Positions 1-7,715 of a DNA stretch of 33,003 nt are shown here, piece by piece. Origin of the DNA: Solirubrobacterales bacterium (lineage in GTDB: Bacteria; Actinomycetota; Thermoleophilia; Solirubrobacterales; Solirubrobacteraceae); the NCBI GenBank assembly GCA_003133565.1, contig PKYB01000080.1:1-33003 (forward strand), in the 5' to 3' direction. The translations under genes were made by a program, and so were the position numbers. Numbering within the stretch: position 1 is the stretch's first letter; every line of letters starts with the position of its first letter. The notes below the pieces were generated by a model. It was given only the letters and a program-made list of their open reading frames with translations. It was not told where the DNA came from and searched no databases.

Positions 1-365
1 GGACGCTGGTGGGGGTGGAGCCGGGAGAGATGCTGGCAGGGGTGCCGCCCGGGGAGATGCTGGTGCGGGCGGGGCCGGGGCCGACACCGTCGGGGGTGGG
101 GCCGGGAGAACTGCTGGTCGGGGTGCGGCCGGGAGAGATGGTGGTGGGGGCGGGGCGGACGCTGGTGGCGCTGGAGCCTGAAGAGCAGCTGGTCGGGGTG
201 GCGCCTGGAGAGATGCTGGTGGCGGTGCGGCCGGGCCCGACGCTGGTGGGGCTGGAGCCTGAAGAGATACTGGTCGGGGTGAGGCTGGGAGAGATGCTGG
301 TGGGGGCGGGGCCTGGACGGCTGCTGCCGAAGGCGGGGCCTGAGCAGGCACTGCTGGCGGCCGCC
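1..365. repeat. Degenerate 27-bp tandem repeat, about 13 units
   Basis: Units of about 27 bp (occasionally shorter) recur through the first 365 bases with the core ggagagatgctggtg on the plus strand, diverged by roughly 10-30% between units. The period is a multiple of three, so reading frames are preserved: minus-strand frames give Pro/Ala-rich or Ser/Thr/Pro-rich 9-mers, and the plus strand gives 'GVxPGEMLV' 9-mers. It most likely encodes the linker of the minus-strand gene that starts at 480. Confidence 0.85.
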
Positions 366-480
366 TCACAAACCCGGTGCTGTGATCGCCGGTCGCCTGC
401 GTGCGTAACCGCCGCTCTTCGTCGCTTAGCACTCGGTTTGGCATGGATGCGTCAACTGTGCCCTCTGGCGCGGCAGTCAT
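1..480 (-). CDS. Partial Pro/Ala-rich repeat protein, N-terminal part only
   Basis: The minus-strand frame from ATG at 480 is open for all 160 codons to the window edge. A GGGAAG ribosome site (486-491) lies 5 nt before the ATG. The first ~40 residues are charged and hydrophilic (MPNRVLSDEERRLRTQATGD is seen from residue 13). From about residue 45 the protein becomes a Pro/Ala linker of 9-residue units with the flavour 'LQAPxPPAS'. There is no signal peptide or membrane segment, so a cytoplasmic N-terminus or a membrane protein with a long cytoplasmic tail is possible. The functional domain lies outside the window and the family is not recognised. The repeat is open in several frames, so the frame choice rests on the non-repeat N-terminus and the ribosome site. 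A plus-strand reading of the same DNA is the main alternative. Confidence 0.5.
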   Translation of the reverse strand, partial: MTAAPEGTVDASMPNRVLSDEERRLRTQATGDHSTGFVRRPPAVPAQAPPSAAAVQAPPPPASLPASPRPVSLQAPAPPASGPAAPPPASLQAPPRPAALQAPAPPASAPPPPPSLPAAPRPAVLPAPPPTVSAPAPPAPASPRAAPLPASLPAPPPPAS

Positions 481-743
481 TGCGGCTTCCCGCTGACGGC
501 TTGGTTGACCATAAATCCGATCCTAACGCCAACCCGTGGAACCCGTCGATGGCACTCCACTCCCGCGGCTGTCTACTGCCTTCGTGGTCTTCGCTGTGAT
601 CTGGTTGGTTGGCCTCCCAACATCGCCGCGGATGACCCCCGCTCCTACGGCGATCGTCCGCTCGCCTCGGTACGCTGAGTGCGCCGGGACGCGAGAAGCA
701 CGCGCCGCGCGGCCCGATCGCGCGCGAGCAGCTTGCGGCGCTT

Positions 744-1253
744 GTGGAGAGCGGTGCGTCAATCGCGGAAATTGCGGAAACGCTGCAGCGGGGTACGAAT
801 AGCGTCAGACATTGGCTCCGGCGCTACGAGCTCGACACTGCTGGCACGATCCGCAGGCGAGCCGCAAGCGGGTTGACGACCGGAACCGAGCTGATGGTTT
901 GTCGTTATTACGGTCTGACCGAGTTCAGGCTCACATCGCAAGGCGGCTTCAGGTGCCTACGCTGCCGTGCTGAGGCCGTGACTCGCCGTAGACGAAAGGT
1001 CAAGGCGATACTCGTCGCCGAGGCCGGTAGAGCATGCGCGATCTGCGGCTATGACCGCTGCCCAGGGGCGCTGCACTTCCACCACGTCGATCCAGCGGTT
1101 AAGCGCTTCGAGCTCAGCGCAGAAGGGTTCGCGCGCTCGATCGAGCGCGCGCGCGCTGAAGCCAGCAAATGCGTCCTTCTGTGCTCAAACTGCCACGCTG
1201 AGGTCGAGAGCGGAACCGTTAGTCTGTCTGGCGAGCTGGCCGATCCGGGGTAG
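744..1253 (+). CDS. HNH endonuclease family protein with N-terminal helix-turn-helix
   Basis: Predicted 169-residue nuclease. Residues 1-30 (ASIAEIAETLQRGTNSVRHW) look like a resolvase/homeodomain-type DNA-binding helix-turn-helix. The central part has CLRC (zinc pair), then CAICG, then HFHHVDP and a final CSNCH, which is the zinc-supported HNH fold with the catalytic His in HHVDP. GTG744 is the first usual start, but the same frame stays protein-like upstream (GREKHAPRGPIAREQLAALV) back to a stop at 633 with no ATG, GTG or TTG, so the true N-terminus is uncertain. The stop codon TAG at 1251 belongs to a duplicated copy of the tRNA-Asn 5' end, and the gene ends 13 bp before the real tRNA. HNH proteins of this size are often mobile or homing-type; that role here is inference. 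Confidence 0.75.
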   Translation: MESGASIAEIAETLQRGTNSVRHWLRRYELDTAGTIRRRAASGLTTGTELMVCRYYGLTEFRLTSQGGFRCLRCRAEAVTRRRRKVKAILVAEAGRACAICGYDRCPGALHFHHVDPAVKRFELSAEGFARSIERARAEASKCVLLCSNCHAEVESGTVSLSGELADPG

Positions 1254-1280
1254 CTCACTGTCGTGATCCGGGGTAGCTCA
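1242..1280 (+). repeat. 16-bp direct repeat of the tRNA-Asn 5' end
   Basis: GATCCGGGGTAGCTCA occurs at 1242-1257 and again at 1265-1280, separated by 7 bp. The second copy is the first 14 nt of tRNA-Asn plus two upstream bases. The first copy supplies the HNH gene's stop codon. It looks like a short target duplication or slip duplication at the gene-tRNA junction. Confidence 0.85.
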
Positions 1281-1340
1281 ACTGGCAGATGCGCTCGACT
1301 GTTAATCGAGAGGTTGTGGGTTCGAGTCCCACCCCCGGAG
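1267..1340 (+). tRNA. trnN: tRNA-Asn (anticodon GTT)
   Basis: The acceptor arm TCCGGGG/CCCCGGA pairs perfectly with discriminator G1340. The anticodon stem is CTCGA/TCGAG around loop CTGTTAA (anticodon GTT), and the T arm is GTGGG-TTCGAGT-CCCAC. CCA is not encoded. Length is 74 nt, one more than usual for this class, because the D arm reads GCTC...GATGC where GAGC is expected, leaving a bulged or mismatched U. It may still be functional. Confidence 0.9.
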
Positions 1341-1347
1341 CTCGGAT

Positions 1348-2547
1348 TCACCGCCGATGAAGCGCAAACTCCTCGACGAGCTGCGCCGCTCGCCCAGGCC
1401 CGTCGTGCTCACCAGCCCACTCCGCGACCGTCTCCGCGCGCTCGCGCACCTGCTGATCACCAAGAACTCGCAGTGCCGCCACCCGCACCGCACGCGCGCT
1501 CAGCAACCGTCGTGGCACGCGCGCGCCGAGGCCGGCCCAGTCGACACGGGCCGCGTTCTCGAACATATCCCCGGCGGCCGGACACACCACCAGCGGCACA
1601 CCGCAGCTGAGGGCGCGCGCCACCGTGCCGTGGCCGCCGTGAGAGACGACCACGTCAGCGCGCGGCATGACGCGGGCGTAGGAGATCCAGTCCACGAGCG
1701 TCGAGTTCGCGCCCGGCTGCAATCCCTCCTCGCGGCGCGCGACCGCGACGACTCTCACCGGTAGCTCGGCGAGCCCCGCAAGCGCCGCCCGCACGAGTCG
1801 CTGCGCGGGATCCTGCGAGGTGGACGGCGCCACCAGCACCAGCGGGCGATCGTCGCCTCCGAGCGGCGGCAGATCGCCCGCCGGTGGCTCCCAGGCCAAC
1901 GGGCCGACGACGTGCTCGCTCGGCGCCCACGAGCGCGGGTATTCGAGCTGGGGAAACGTGGCAACCAGGCACAGCTCTCGGCTGATGCCGCCGTGGGGAT
2001 GGTCGAGCGGCGCCAGACCAAGCTCACGCCGCGCCGCGTTGAGCTCCTGGCGGCCGAGCTCGACGCCCTGGCCGCTAAAGCGCGCCACCGCGCGCCACAT
2101 TGCCCGGCCGGCCGCGCCCCGCGGCAGCCGGGCACCAAGTGAGAACGGTGGGAAGCCGGGCGCCACCACCGGGTGCAGGTGGGGGATCAGCGTGGCCCAA
2201 GGCACACCCGCCCGCTCGGCAGCCAGCGCCGGAGCGATCGTGAGGATGTCGGCGACGACCGCGTCAGGCTGGCGCTGCTCGATCAGCACGGCCGTCTCGC
2301 GCGCCGCGGCAACCGCCGCCGCGTATAGCCCGCGCGGCTGCGCGCGCGTCGGAAACACCGCGTACTCGCTCATCGGTGCGAACTGAAGGCCCACGCGCTC
2401 GATATCGGGCTGCCAGCGCTCCCAGGTCTGAACGGTGACCTCATGGCCGCGCGCGCGCAACGCGCACCCCAGCGCGATCAGCGGAAACGCGTGCCCCGGA
2501 TCGCCAAACGCTCCGAGCACGAGCGACAGCCTCCGCCGCTCAGCCAC
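1348..2547 (-). CDS. GT1-family (UGT/MGT-like) glycosyltransferase
   Basis: Soluble GT-B fold glycosyltransferase of about 399 residues that would transfer a sugar from a nucleotide-sugar to a small hydrophobic acceptor such as a macrolide, lipid or terpenoid. The N-terminal half opens with LVLGAFGDPGHAFPLIALG, the usual acceptor-domain start. The C-terminal half has VVSHGGHGTVARALSCGVPLVV followed by D-M-F-E-N-A-A, the donor-binding signature (HGGxGT, GVP, and D plus N for sugar and diphosphate). GTG2547 was chosen because the GT1 fold starts immediately after it; an ATG at 2601 would add 18 unconserved residues and overlap the promoter of the divergent PAP2 gene. No clear Shine-Dalgarno precedes GTG2547. 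The gene ends 7 bp from tRNA-Asn, tail to tail. Acceptor unknown. Confidence 0.85.
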   Translation of the reverse strand: MAERRRLSLVLGAFGDPGHAFPLIALGCALRARGHEVTVQTWERWQPDIERVGLQFAPMSEYAVFPTRAQPRGLYAAAVAAARETAVLIEQRQPDAVVADILTIAPALAAERAGVPWATLIPHLHPVVAPGFPPFSLGARLPRGAAGRAMWRAVARFSGQGVELGRQELNAARRELGLAPLDHPHGGISRELCLVATFPQLEYPRSWAPSEHVVGPLAWEPPAGDLPPLGGDDRPLVLVAPSTSQDPAQRLVRAALAGLAELPVRVVAVARREEGLQPGANSTLVDWISYARVMPRADVVVSHGGHGTVARALSCGVPLVVCPAAGDMFENAARVDWAGLGARVPRRLLSARAVRVAALRVLGDQQVRERAETVAEWAGEHDGPGRAAQLVEEFALHRR

Positions 2548-2595
2548 GCAACGGAAGAAAGACGTAAGTTGGGATTGGCGCTGTAAAGATTCAGT

Positions 2596-2601
2596 TAGCA
2601 T
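2596..2601 (+). promoter_or_regulatory. Probable -10 box (TAGCAT) for leaderless PAP2 transcript
   Basis: TAGCAT ends exactly 7 nt before ATG2609 in the AT-richer 61-bp gap between the divergent GT1 and PAP2 genes, and no ribosome site is present. That spacing fits a transcript starting at the ATG. A TTGGCG 15 bp upstream is a weak -35 candidate. Confidence 0.4.
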
Positions 2602-2608
2602 TATTCCG

Positions 2609-3661
2609 ATGGTCTTGCGACCCGAGGTGCAGCCGAGCGTTGACGGCGACGCCCAGCTCGGCGGCCCCGAGCCTGCGGCTAAACGCCAATACACGCGCAG
2701 CGAACGCTGGATATCGATCTTCGGCGTCGTGGCGTTCGCGATCGGCTCGGCGATCATGGTCGCCCGCGACGGCCTCTTCCTCTCAAGCGACGAGGTGCTC
2801 ATCTGGGTGGTTGCGGCGCTCGTCGCGCTTTCGCTCACCGACCTGCACCGGGTCGGCTTGCGACTGGTGTGGGACTGGCTGCCGTTCGGCCTGCTGCTGC
2901 TCGGCTTCCACTACGCGCACGGGCTCGCCGAGGACATCGGCTCGCGCACCCACTCCTTGCTGCAGATCCGCTTCGACGAGCTGATATTCGGCAAGCCGCT
3001 GTTGACGCTCCAGCTCCAGCACGCCTTCCACCAAACCCAGAAAGTTCGCTTCTGGGAGTACAGCCTGTTTGGCGTTTACCTGACCTATTTCTTCTTGGCG
3101 CTTGTGGTCGCCGGCATCCTCTGGCGCTTTGCCTATCCCCGCTTCCGTCAGTTCCGCGCCCAGTTCGTTGTGCTGAGCGGGCTCGGGTTCATCACCTATG
3201 TGCTCTATCCGGCCGATCCCCCGTGGCTCGTCAGCCAGGACCTCCACGAGCTGCCGACGATCTATCGCGTCCTCTATGAAGTCTGGGGGCAGTCTGGTCT
3301 ACATTCGGCGGCCGGGCTCGTGGAGAAGGGCTCCGCGTTTCACGACGAAACCGCCGCCGTCCCGTCGCTGCATGCCGGTGCGACGATGCTCGTCTGCCTG
3401 TTCTTCTGGAAGAGCGCGCGGCCGTGGGCCCGTGCCCTGCTCGTGCTCTACGTGCTGGCGATGGCCTTCACGCTCGTCTACTCCGGCGAGCACTACGTCT
3501 TTGACATCGTGACCGGCTGGCTCTACGCCGCCGCCGTCGTTACCGGGGCTGGGTTCATCCGCCGCCGCCGCGCCGCGCGAAGAGCGCCGCCTGCGGAACC
3601 GCCTAGCTCGCCTCCGCCTGTGCTGGCGGAGGCGACTCCAGTCATCGTCTCCACACCGTGA
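2609..3661 (+). CDS. PAP2-superfamily membrane enzyme (Aur1/inositolphosphotransferase-like)
   Basis: Integral membrane protein of 350 residues with about six hydrophobic segments. It carries AAVPSLHAG (His ~255) and YSGEHYVFD (His ~295, Asp ~299), the second and third signature motifs of the PAP2 superfamily, while the first (KxxxxxxRP) is not evident. That pattern is typical of the PAP2_3 group, which includes inositol-phosphotransferases. The His residues would form and break a phospho-enzyme intermediate on the outer face of the membrane. The C-terminus is a basic then Pro-rich tail. ATG2609 follows a TAGCAT box; longer starts would run into the divergent GT1 gene. Substrate is not predictable; phospholipid head-group transfer or lipid phosphatase activity are the main options. 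Confidence 0.8.
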   Translation: MVLRPEVQPSVDGDAQLGGPEPAAKRQYTRSERWISIFGVVAFAIGSAIMVARDGLFLSSDEVLIWVVAALVALSLTDLHRVGLRLVWDWLPFGLLLLGFHYAHGLAEDIGSRTHSLLQIRFDELIFGKPLLTLQLQHAFHQTQKVRFWEYSLFGVYLTYFFLALVVAGILWRFAYPRFRQFRAQFVVLSGLGFITYVLYPADPPWLVSQDLHELPTIYRVLYEVWGQSGLHSAAGLVEKGSAFHDETAAVPSLHAGATMLVCLFFWKSARPWARALLVLYVLAMAFTLVYSGEHYVFDIVTGWLYAAAVVTGAGFIRRRRAARRAPPAEPPSSPPPVLAEATPVIVSTP

Positions 3662-3735
3662 CGTCAAGCCCGCGGGCGGTGCGCCGTGAGGTGCACCCGC
3701 GCGCGAACTGCCGCCGGCACTAGGCTGTCGCTCGC

Positions 3736-3870
<135 letters not shown>

Positions 3871-3934
3871 GTCGCCGGTCCGAGTGCCGTCGGATGGTCT
3901 GCCAGACCCACGTTCCTGTCGTCCGGATGGGGTC

Positions 3935-4039
3935 TTAGGTGACGCCGGCGAGCCCGATCAGGTTGCCCTCGGGGTCTGTGAAATCGCTTGCGGTGATTAG
4001 AACTGGGAGCGCGCGGGGCGCGGTGGGGTAGAGCTCCAC
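3935..4039 (-). pseudogene. C-terminal remnant of a VOC (glyoxalase/bleomycin-resistance fold) protein
   Basis: The minus strand reads RVELYPTAPRALPV...SDFTDPEGNLIGLAGVT and then TAA (3935-3937). FTDPEGNxIGL is the characteristic last beta-strand of VOC-family domains, with the Glu a metal ligand in many members. Only about 35 residues survive. The frame continues upstream without a plausible N-terminal half, and the divergent winged-helix gene begins at 4074. It looks like the cut end of a gene at the left edge of the tRNA-bounded segment. Confidence 0.6.
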
Positions 4040-4073
4040 CCTGGGATTGCGGCTCGCGTGTGAGTATTCGCCG

Positions 4074-5042
4074 ATGGACGCTGATCACCGGTTACGCGTT
4101 GCGCGTCTCGCTGCGCAGCGGCTGACACCGGCGACGGCCTGCGCGAGCGCCGAGGAGGCAGCGCTCGCTGTTATCGGTATCCAGGCCCAGGATCTGCGGG
4201 CCGCCGCGCTTGCGCTGCGCTCACGTGTGCCGGGCCTCACGCGCGCCGCGGTCCGCGCCGCCCCGCTTCTGCGCACGTGGACCGTGCGCGGCACTGTGCA
4301 CCTGATCGCGGCGTCAGACCGTCCATGGCTGCACGCGCTGCTCGCCGAGCGCAACGCGCGGGTATTCGGCTCTAGGTTCGAGCGCTTCGGGATCGTTGAG
4401 GAGGTCAACGCGATGCGCGGGGACGCCGTTGAACTCTGTAGAGAGATGCCTCGTGACCGCGCGTCGCTTTTCCGCGCCCTCGTCGAGCGTGGCCACCGCT
4501 CGCTCGAGCAGGGCCCGATCAACACATTCGTCCCCTGGCTCTCGTCGCAGGGCTTGATCGTCACCGATACCGCCGGATTGCTACACGCGGCCGACCCGCC
4601 GCCACCCATCGACCGCGACGAAGCGCTCGCGATCCTCGGCACCCGCTACCGCTCCGGCTACGGCCCCTGCGACGCGACCGACCTCGCGAAATGGTCCTCG
4701 CTCCCGATCACCCAGGCGCGCCGAGCGCTGGATGCTGCGGGCCCGCCCGGCGACATCGACGCATGGGGCACCGCAGACGCGCCACCCTGTCTACTGCTCG
4801 CCGCCTTCGACACTCTCATGCTCGGGCACCGCACCCGCGAGCCGTTCGTTAACACCGAGGACGACCAGCACATTCTCAAAGGCGGCGGGATGGTGAGACC
4901 GGTGGTACTCACCGACGGCGTAGCGACCGGCACCTGGTCCATCAAAAAGGGCCGACCCGAGCCCGCCTGGTTCGGCCCGCCCGCGCCAGCTGCCGCGCTC
5001 GCCAGCGAGGCCGCGGACATCGAACGATTCCTCACCTCTTAA
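4074..5042 (+). CDS. Winged-helix DNA-binding domain protein (AlkZ/YcaQ-like, HTH_42)
   Basis: 322-residue soluble protein of the HTH_42 (PF06224) family, whose studied members include AlkZ/AlkX (YcaQ), DNA glycosylases that unhook alkylated bases and interstrand crosslinks. Visible signatures are IGIQAQD at about residues 34-40 (the QxQ-type region used catalytically in AlkZ-like enzymes), RTWTVRGTVHLI at about 66-77, and the C-terminal GGGMVRPVVLTDGVATGTW. ATG4074 is preferred over GTG4047 because family similarity starts with RLRVARLAAQRL just after it. The gene stands alone within the tRNA-bounded segment. Base-excision repair is plausible, but many HTH_42 proteins remain uncharacterised, so the activity is inferred. 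Confidence 0.8.
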   Translation: MDADHRLRVARLAAQRLTPATACASAEEAALAVIGIQAQDLRAAALALRSRVPGLTRAAVRAAPLLRTWTVRGTVHLIAASDRPWLHALLAERNARVFGSRFERFGIVEEVNAMRGDAVELCREMPRDRASLFRALVERGHRSLEQGPINTFVPWLSSQGLIVTDTAGLLHAADPPPPIDRDEALAILGTRYRSGYGPCDATDLAKWSSLPITQARRALDAAGPPGDIDAWGTADAPPCLLLAAFDTLMLGHRTREPFVNTEDDQHILKGGGMVRPVVLTDGVATGTWSIKKGRPEPAWFGPPAPAAALASEAADIERFLTS

Positions 5043-5186
5043 CTTCCCATCCCGCCGACCAGCTCGTTCCCCCGACGGCCGGGGGGGATCTGCGGGCCAG
5101 GCAAACCGGTCGTGCGCCACCCGGCGGCTCGAGGTCGAGAAAGTACCCTGCAGACAGTTGCCTCACACGCCAGATGATGTGCGCCG

Positions 5187-7400
5187 GTGAAAGGTCGACG
5201 ACATCACTACCCGCGTCGCGTCCTCCTGCTCATAGTCGCCGCGGCCATTCTCACCTTCCCGGCGGCTACCGCATCGGCAACCACCGACTTCACCTGGACC
5301 GGCACAGCGACCAGCCCGGACTGGTCGAACGGTGCGAATTGGGGCGGGACAGCGCCAAGCGGCGCGGTCGGCACGCTCAACTTCCAGCAGCTCACAAGTA
5401 GCGCCTGCACGCAGACTGTTCCGTCCGACACCTGCTACGGGGGCACAGACGACATCGGCGGGCTGACTGCGAACGAGCTAGCGATCGATCCAACAGTCGG
5501 CTTTGACCTGACGGGCGATCAACCGCTGACGCTACTCGGACCGGAAGGCCTTGACGTGAGTGGCGATCAATACCCTGCAGAGCCGAGCTCGATCGCGGTC
5601 CCGATCGAGCTCGGAGGCTCCCAGGCGTGGACGATTGCCGGGTCCGTTGGGTTCACAGACATCGCTCTCCAAGGCGGTATCGACGGCTCCACCCATGCCT
5701 TGCAGGTGGGGATCAGTAGCGAGGCGAATTTGCACCTCGGCGGTGACAGCGAGGTAGGCGCGGTCACATTCACCGGTAGCGAGTCCTACGAAGCGGGGTT
5801 CGACGCGGAGGAGAATGGCACGATCTCGCTGGACTCCGACTCAGTGAGCGTGAACAGCGACGATGGCCATCCGGTTGAACTCGTCGATGCTGTGCTCGCA
5901 GGGCCTGGCGCGACCGGCCCGCTCACGTCCACTGGCGGCGCGATCGCTGTCAACTCGGGCATCTTGCACGTCGACGGGTCGGTCTCGCTCGACAACCAGA
6001 GTGCCCTAGTTGTCGGCGCTAACTCCGCTGGCACGACGCCGGGCACTAGCTACGCGCAGTTGAGCGCGACCGGCAACAACAACCTGGGCGGTGCAGCGCT
6101 CAGGATTTACGGTGCTTGTGCCGGACTCGTTCCCGGTCAAGCTCTGACCATCGTGACGACGACCGGCACCCTCAGCGGAACGTTCTCCGGCACACCCGAC
6201 GGCACCATTGTGACGGGCACCTGTGGGGCTCCCGCGCCAACCTTCGAGATCCACTACACAGCTGGCTCTGTGACCGCTACGGTCGTAACCCCTGGTCCTT
6301 CCGAGACATCGACAGTGGTCTCGGTCGATCCTTCGAGCGCGGAGACCGAACACGACGTGACACTCACCGCAACTGTCACCGCAGGGTCCGGGACGCCATG
6401 GGGCACCGTCACGTTCGCTAGCACGCCGTCGTGGGCGCAAACGCTCGACTACGGAGTGCCTTGCGGGTCGAACATTCCACTGCAGGCGGTGAGCGGGGTG
6501 TCGACGATGACCACCGCGAGCTGCACCATCCCGTTCCCTGCTGCCGGCTCCCCTTACACAATCGAGGCCAGCTACACCCCAGGACCACCGCCTCAGGAGC
6601 CCGGGACTGACGCCACGACGGTGCCTTCTACCGGAACGACATCGCTGTCGGTTGCGAAGGCTGCAACGAGCACGGTCTTGCTGGAGGCGTTCGGGTCCGC
6701 CGGCACCTATGACGCTTACGTGTCGCCGGGCGTCAACACCCAAGACGTTCCTGTCTCCGGGACGGTTGCCTTCTTCAACGATGGGTCCCCGGTCGCCGAC
6801 TGCGCCGCGGTGGCGATCTCAGATGACCTGGACGGCGGCTCGGCGGCTTGTCCCGGGATCGACCCGACCGGGGCCGACGTAACGGCGAGCTACTCGGGGG
6901 ACGCAAACTACCTCGGGTCATCGAGCCTGGAACCGGCAAGCGCTGCGCCGGCGCCTACACCGGCGCCACCGTCGGCGCCCGTCCTGTCGCCAACGCTTTT
7001 GCTGGGCCGCCCGCACGCGTCGACGAGGGCCGTCAGCGTTGAGGTCACTTGCACGCTCTCCGGCGCCGTTGCGTGCGGGTCGATCGAGGCTGTGCTCACC
7101 GTACGGGAGACAACAGATGCAGGCAAGATCATCGCCGTTACGGCTTCCTCGAAGCGACGCTCAAGGACGCGCACACGCACAGTCCAGCTGGGCCGCGCGA
7201 CGGCAGTCCTGACCGCAACCGTGGCGACGCACATTACGGTCGAGCTCAACTCAGCCGGCCGCCAACTCCTTGCCAAACACCACGACTTCAGAGCCGACCT
7301 GGCCGTCGAATCGATTGGAAACTGGCCGGCCACCACGGCGACGACCACCGTGACCGTTACCGCAGCGAAGAAATCCAAGCACGACGTCGAGCGCACCTGA
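5187..7400 (+). CDS. Secreted Ig-like repeat protein with beta-solenoid N-terminal region
   Basis: 737 residues with a clear Sec signal peptide (basic start KGRRHHYPRR, hydrophobic LLLIVAAAILTF, cleavage near ATASA). Residues ~32-360 are Gly/Ser/Thr-rich, low in charge, begin with a FTWTG...W..G.NW.G segment and look like a beta-solenoid passenger. Two bacterial Ig-like modules follow: one from about 375 (TSTVVSVDPSSAETEHDVTL) and one ending ASYSGDANYLGSSS near 585. A Pro/Ala linker (~590-605) leads to a C-terminal domain ending in a basic tail and containing the 'TVELNSAGRQLLAKHH' strand common in thermoleophilic surface proteins. GTG5187 starts the signal peptide directly; a TACCCT box lies at 5144-5149. 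Probably a surface or matrix protein; ligand unknown. Confidence 0.8.
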   Translation: MKGRRHHYPRRVLLLIVAAAILTFPAATASATTDFTWTGTATSPDWSNGANWGGTAPSGAVGTLNFQQLTSSACTQTVPSDTCYGGTDDIGGLTANELAIDPTVGFDLTGDQPLTLLGPEGLDVSGDQYPAEPSSIAVPIELGGSQAWTIAGSVGFTDIALQGGIDGSTHALQVGISSEANLHLGGDSEVGAVTFTGSESYEAGFDAEENGTISLDSDSVSVNSDDGHPVELVDAVLAGPGATGPLTSTGGAIAVNSGILHVDGSVSLDNQSALVVGANSAGTTPGTSYAQLSATGNNNLGGAALRIYGACAGLVPGQALTIVTTTGTLSGTFSGTPDGTIVTGTCGAPAPTFEIHYTAGSVTATVVTPGPSETSTVVSVDPSSAETEHDVTLTATVTAGSGTPWGTVTFASTPSWAQTLDYGVPCGSNIPLQAVSGVSTMTTASCTIPFPAAGSPYTIEASYTPGPPPQEPGTDATTVPSTGTTSLSVAKAATSTVLLEAFGSAGTYDAYVSPGVNTQDVPVSGTVAFFNDGSPVADCAAVAISDDLDGGSAACPGIDPTGADVTASYSGDANYLGSSSLEPASAAPAPTPAPPSAPVLSPTLLLGRPHASTRAVSVEVTCTLSGAVACGSIEAVLTVRETTDAGKIIAVTASSKRRSRTRTRTVQLGRATAVLTATVATHITVELNSAGRQLLAKHHDFRADLAVESIGNWPATTATTTVTVTAAKKSKHDVERT

Positions 7401-7458
7401 GGGCATCTGAGAGACCCGAGAACGCCCGAAAGCACCGGAGATCACGGGGTGAGTCGAC

Positions 7459-7562
7459 ACTCATGATCCGTCGGTCCCAGGTTCGAGTCGTGGCCGGCCC
7501 ATCGAGCGCGTTCTTTTGGGGCGGTCTGTGTGGCCGCAGCCTCAGTTCTTCACGACGCGAGC
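7459..7562 (+). repeat. Right copy of tRNA-derived direct repeat (possible attR), tRNA 3' fragment
   Basis: ACTCAT at 7459 begins a copy of the 3' half of the CAT-anticodon tRNA, which continues through its last base (7501) and a further ~60 bp. A C-to-G change at 7490 breaks a T-stem pair and the 5' half is absent, so this is not a working tRNA. Together with 3767-3870 it brackets 3.7 kb. No integrase gene is present between the copies. Confidence 0.8.
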
Positions 7563-7715
7563 TTTGCGGCGGCGGTCGCCTCAGGTTTGGGTGTGGGGGT
7601 GCCGATACAGACAGTCTCTGGGGCACTATTCGTGGTGCGGCATGACTGTTTGGTCGTTGCCGGTCGCGCACCGTTGCGTTCCTCGTCTTCGCTGGTCTAC
7701 CGATGAGGAGCGCGG

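Noticed and set aside
9-599. Plus-strand open frame of 'GVxPGEMLV' repeats
   Set aside because: It is open because the 27-bp repeat has no stops in most frames; past the repeat the translation is not protein-like, and the opposite frame has a ribosome site and a better N-terminus.
1049-1351. Minus-strand frame containing GGTRTHNLSINSR
   Set aside because: This is the familiar artefact of translating the reverse strand of a tRNA gene (here tRNA-Asn) plus antisense of the HNH gene.
6006-6743. 245-codon minus-strand frame opposite the Ig-like gene
   Set aside because: Arg/Gly-rich composition without any motif, antisense to a gene with signal peptide and domains.
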